This document shows, one piece after another, positions 61,972 to 64,000 of a stretch of DNA of 64,000 nt. Under the pieces are notes generated by a model that was not told the DNA's origin, did not search any database, and worked only from the letters and a program-made list of their open reading frames with translations. The stretch covers positions 1 through 64,000 of the forward strand of contig NZ_JMPP01000013.1 of NCBI RefSeq assembly GCF_000735435.1, given 5' to 3'. The stretch's first letter is position 1. Every line of letters begins with the position of its first letter. The position numbers and the translations under genes were made by a program. The DNA comes from Klebsiella planticola ATCC 33531. GTDB taxonomy: Bacteria > Pseudomonadota > Gammaproteobacteria > Enterobacterales > Enterobacteriaceae.

Positions 61972-62241
61972 CTAGATATTACGGCGAATAATATTGCGTA
62001 ACTCATCAATACGAATAAATAGTGCGTCGATATCCTGACGATGTATTTTGCTTTTAGCATACACCGCTAGCGCCCTGTTATACTTCAGCATCAATGCCTT
62101 CTGGATTTCACCATTGCCAGGCTCGCCCTGCAGTTCATTTTCCAGCGTCTTTATTTCCTCAGCCAGCTCACGGGACAGCCGATCATAATCCTGCGGCGGA
62201 TGATTCTCTTTTTTCCACAACGCTTTCAGTGATTGAAACAT
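61972..62241 (-). CDS. unrecognised 89-residue helical protein within the PTS operon
   Basis: I do not recognise this protein. It has 89 residues, is rich in Lys, Glu and Leu, has no cysteine, no signal peptide and no membrane segment. Two helical stretches with heptad-like spacing (about 18-42, around LSRELAEEIKTLENELQ, and about 47-87, around LMLKYNRALAVYAKSK) suggest a coiled-coil or helical hairpin. It has a strong ribosome-binding site (GGGAG, seven bases) and starts 65 bases after the aldolase and nine bases before IIA, so it is a genuine operon member. It could be a small adaptor or regulator of the transporter or aldolase. Confidence 0.7.
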   Translation of the reverse strand: MFQSLKALWKKENHPPQDYDRLSRELAEEIKTLENELQGEPGNGEIQKALMLKYNRALAVYAKSKIHRQDIDALFIRIDELRNIIRRNI

Positions 62242-62306
62242 AATCTTCTCCCGCCCTGACGGGTGCAGGGCTAACCTGGTAATAACAATCTATTATTGCG
62301 GTTTGA

Positions 62307-63149
62307 CTATTTAAATAATTCCATTTTTTCCATCAGCACCTGCGTGACCGCATTATTGGCGGGAATTAAAAACTTACGCACGCTGTCATTAACCTTGCCT
62401 TTTTCAAAAGTGGTTTTACATTGGTCAACCCACTGCACGTTCATTTCTGTGCCCACATTGACCTTATTAATCCCTTCAGTCACCGCTTTACGCATATCCT
62501 CATCACTGACGCCGGTACCGCCGTGCAGCACCAGCGGAACGCCCGTAGCCCGGCTAATCTCCTTCAGGCGCTGATGCTGGATCTGCGCCTTTCCGGTATA
62601 AAGGCCGTGCACCGTACCGACGGATACAGCCAGCATGTCAACCTGGGTCTCATTTACAAAGCGCGTGGCGTCTTCGACGGTGGTAAAACAGATATCCTCT
62701 GCGGCAACGGCTTTACCATCTTCTGAACCCCCGATGGCGCCCAGCTCCCCTTCCACGGTGATATTCCGCGGCCGCGCCATTTCCACCACAATCCGCGTAT
62801 TGCCGATATTTTCTTCGAGCCCCAGGTGTGAACCGTCATACATAACCGATGAAAATCCGGCATTCATGGCCGTTTCAATCGCGCTAATATCAGAACAGTG
62901 ATCCAGATGCAGACAGGTTGGCACATTTTCACTTTCCGCCAGTGAGCGAACGGCATCCACCAGTAAACGATAGCCAAGATATTCCGCCGTACCGGTCGAG
63001 ATTTGAATCATTAAAGGGCTATTGCTCTTTTGTGCAGCTTTAAAAAAAGCCGGTAGCATTTCAATACAGTGCAAATTAAATGAGCCAATAGCTTTGTAAT
63101 TTCGTTGCTGGGCGACTTTCAGAATATCGTTGAAATTATACAGACTCAT
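62307..63149 (-). CDS. class II ketose-bisphosphate aldolase (GatY/KbaY/FbaA family)
   Basis: A 280-residue zinc aldolase. The catalytic D83 and zinc ligand H84 are in HLDHCSD, YDGSHL is at 104-109, E134 is in VEGELGAIGG, and the further zinc ligands H181 and H209 are in GTVHGLY and LHGGTGVSD. The family cleaves fructose-, tagatose- or related ketose-1,6-bisphosphates. Its start overlaps the IIC stop by 14 bases, so it acts on the sugar brought in by this PTS. The exact substrate cannot be told; tagatose- or fructose-bisphosphate are the usual ones. Confidence 0.88.
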   Translation of the reverse strand: MSLYNFNDILKVAQQRNYKAIGSFNLHCIEMLPAFFKAAQKSNSPLMIQISTGTAEYLGYRLLVDAVRSLAESENVPTCLHLDHCSDISAIETAMNAGFSSVMYDGSHLGLEENIGNTRIVVEMARPRNITVEGELGAIGGSEDGKAVAAEDICFTTVEDATRFVNETQVDMLAVSVGTVHGLYTGKAQIQHQRLKEISRATGVPLVLHGGTGVSDEDMRKAVTEGINKVNVGTEMNVQWVDQCKTTFEKGKVNDSVRKFLIPANNAVTQVLMEKMELFK

Positions 63150-64000
63150 GAATATTTTCCCCTTTAGGCTTAGATGATGTACCGTTTACGAACCATGCCA
63201 GTGCGGCGACAAAAACAATAAACAAGGCGACAAATAACCAGTTATTCTGCAAGGCATGGCCTAATACCAACCCTGAACTAATGACATCTGAATCACTGAA
63301 TGTGACGCCGGTAAAACCGTAGCTTTCAAGCATCGGTACCAGAATGGCAGGCAGGAAAGTAATAAACAGACCGTGAACCACGCCGCCAATCATTGCCCCG
63401 CGACGCCCCCCCAGCGCATTACCAAAGACGCCCGCCGTACCGCCGGCAAAGAAGTTGGTTAACAGTCCCGGGAGGATCATCGCCAGACCAAACATCGGGA
63501 AGACCAACATGCCGATGATCGAACCCACGGTAGTCGCCAGGAATCCCACGATGACCGCGTTCGGGGCATAAGGGAACAGTACGGGGCAGTCCAGCGCTGG
63601 TTTCGCATCCGGAACAATACGCATGGCAATACCGCGAAAAGCCGGGACCAGTTCATTCAGTAATAAGCGCACGCCGCTGTAGAGGACAAAGACCCCTGCC
63701 ACAAACTGAACAGACTGCATAAAGGCATACATCATGTAGTTCACGCCGCCGGAAAACTGGGCGATATACTCTGGTCCGGCCGCCAGCGCCGGAATCAGGT
63801 ACATGGGGACCATCACCACCGCCATGGCGAGATAGGTATCCTGCAGAAACTTGAAGTTATCAGGCAGTTCAAGATCTTCAGTGGAACGGGAGCCTTTACC
63901 CACCACTTTGGCCACCGCTGCCTGGACTAAATATCCGATGGTGCAAAAATGGCCGAGAGCCACATCGTCAGAATCGGTAATGCGTCTGACCACCGGCTGC
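63136..64000 (-). CDS. PTS IIC component, ascorbate (UlaA/SgaT) type, 5' end beyond the window
   Basis: At least 287 C-terminal codons of a multi-pass permease, open to the right edge. Similarity to UlaA is recognisable in the loop VALGHFCTIGYLVQAA...STEDLELP (near the edge) and in DAKPALDCPVLFPYAPNAVI, which aligns with the UlaA IDCAAIYSFAPNAV region. About eight hydrophobic segments follow. A first GTG in frame at 63993 is only an internal codon; full-length UlaA has about 465 residues. It leads the visible operon and overlaps the aldolase start. Confidence 0.85.
   Translation of the reverse strand, partial: QPVVRRITDSDDVALGHFCTIGYLVQAAVAKVVGKGSRSTEDLELPDNFKFLQDTYLAMAVVMVPMYLIPALAAGPEYIAQFSGGVNYMMYAFMQSVQFVAGVFVLYSGVRLLLNELVPAFRGIAMRIVPDAKPALDCPVLFPYAPNAVIVGFLATTVGSIIGMLVFPMFGLAMILPGLLTNFFAGGTAGVFGNALGGRRGAMIGGVVHGLFITFLPAILVPMLESYGFTGVTFSDSDVISSGLVLGHALQNNWLFVALFIVFVAALAWFVNGTSSKPKGENIHESV

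Overview
The window is a chromosomal segment of a member of the Enterobacteriaceae, most likely of the Klebsiella/Raoultella/Kluyvera/Enterobacter group. The left and middle parts follow the E. coli murI-to-rhaD order, read in the opposite direction, and most proteins match their E. coli counterparts almost residue for residue. The accessory content is typical of Klebsiella relatives: zinT next to ppc, a rhamnose ABC transporter, a raffinose module, azlCD and an extra PTS. No rRNA or tRNA gene, insertion sequence, phage gene or CRISPR array was seen. The genus call is an inference from gene content only.

Layout. Positions 1-151 carry the P1 promoter of an rRNA operon that lies beyond the left edge. 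Then come murI and btuB (B12 riboswitch), trmA, yijD-fabR, sthA, oxyR with the sRNA OxyS, argH-argB-argC against argE, ppc, zinT (Zur operator), yijO-like, fsaB-gldA, metF, a LysR/CMD pair, metL-metB against metJ, rpmE, priA, cytR, ftsN, hslVU, menA, rraA, pfkA, fieF, cpxP with the sRNA CpxQ, cpxRA, yiiM and sodA. From 41.4 to 54.6 kb lies an enlarged L-rhamnose locus: rhaT, rhaR, rhaS, rhaBAD, a four-gene ABC transporter, a lactaldehyde reductase and rhaM. From 54.6 to 59.2 kb is a raf-type alpha-galactoside module (permease, alpha-galactosidase, LacI regulator). From 59.3 to 60.9 kb is an XRE-cupin regulator divergent from azlCD. From 61 kb to the right edge is a PTS operon: an ascorbate-type IIC cut by the edge, a class II aldolase, an unrecognised 89-residue protein, a IIA protein and a P-loop kinase-like protein.

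How the genes work together. Three MetJ-type operators sit at metF, metB/metJ and, unexpectedly, between btuB and trmA, linking B12 uptake to methionine supply. The rhamnose locus holds both a proton symporter and an ABC importer, the mutarotase, the full isomerase-kinase-aldolase route and a reductase for the L-lactaldehyde product. Cpx, OxyR, Fur, Zur, Cra, CRP, ArgR and MetJ sites can be recognised in the sequence.

The least expected features are the direct rraA-pfkA junction (the zapB-glpFKX-fpr-tpiA-sbp block normally between them is absent), an OxyS whose antisense loops have changed while its central linker is conserved, and the small-protein/P-loop genes in the PTS operon. No clearly new defence or mobile system was found.
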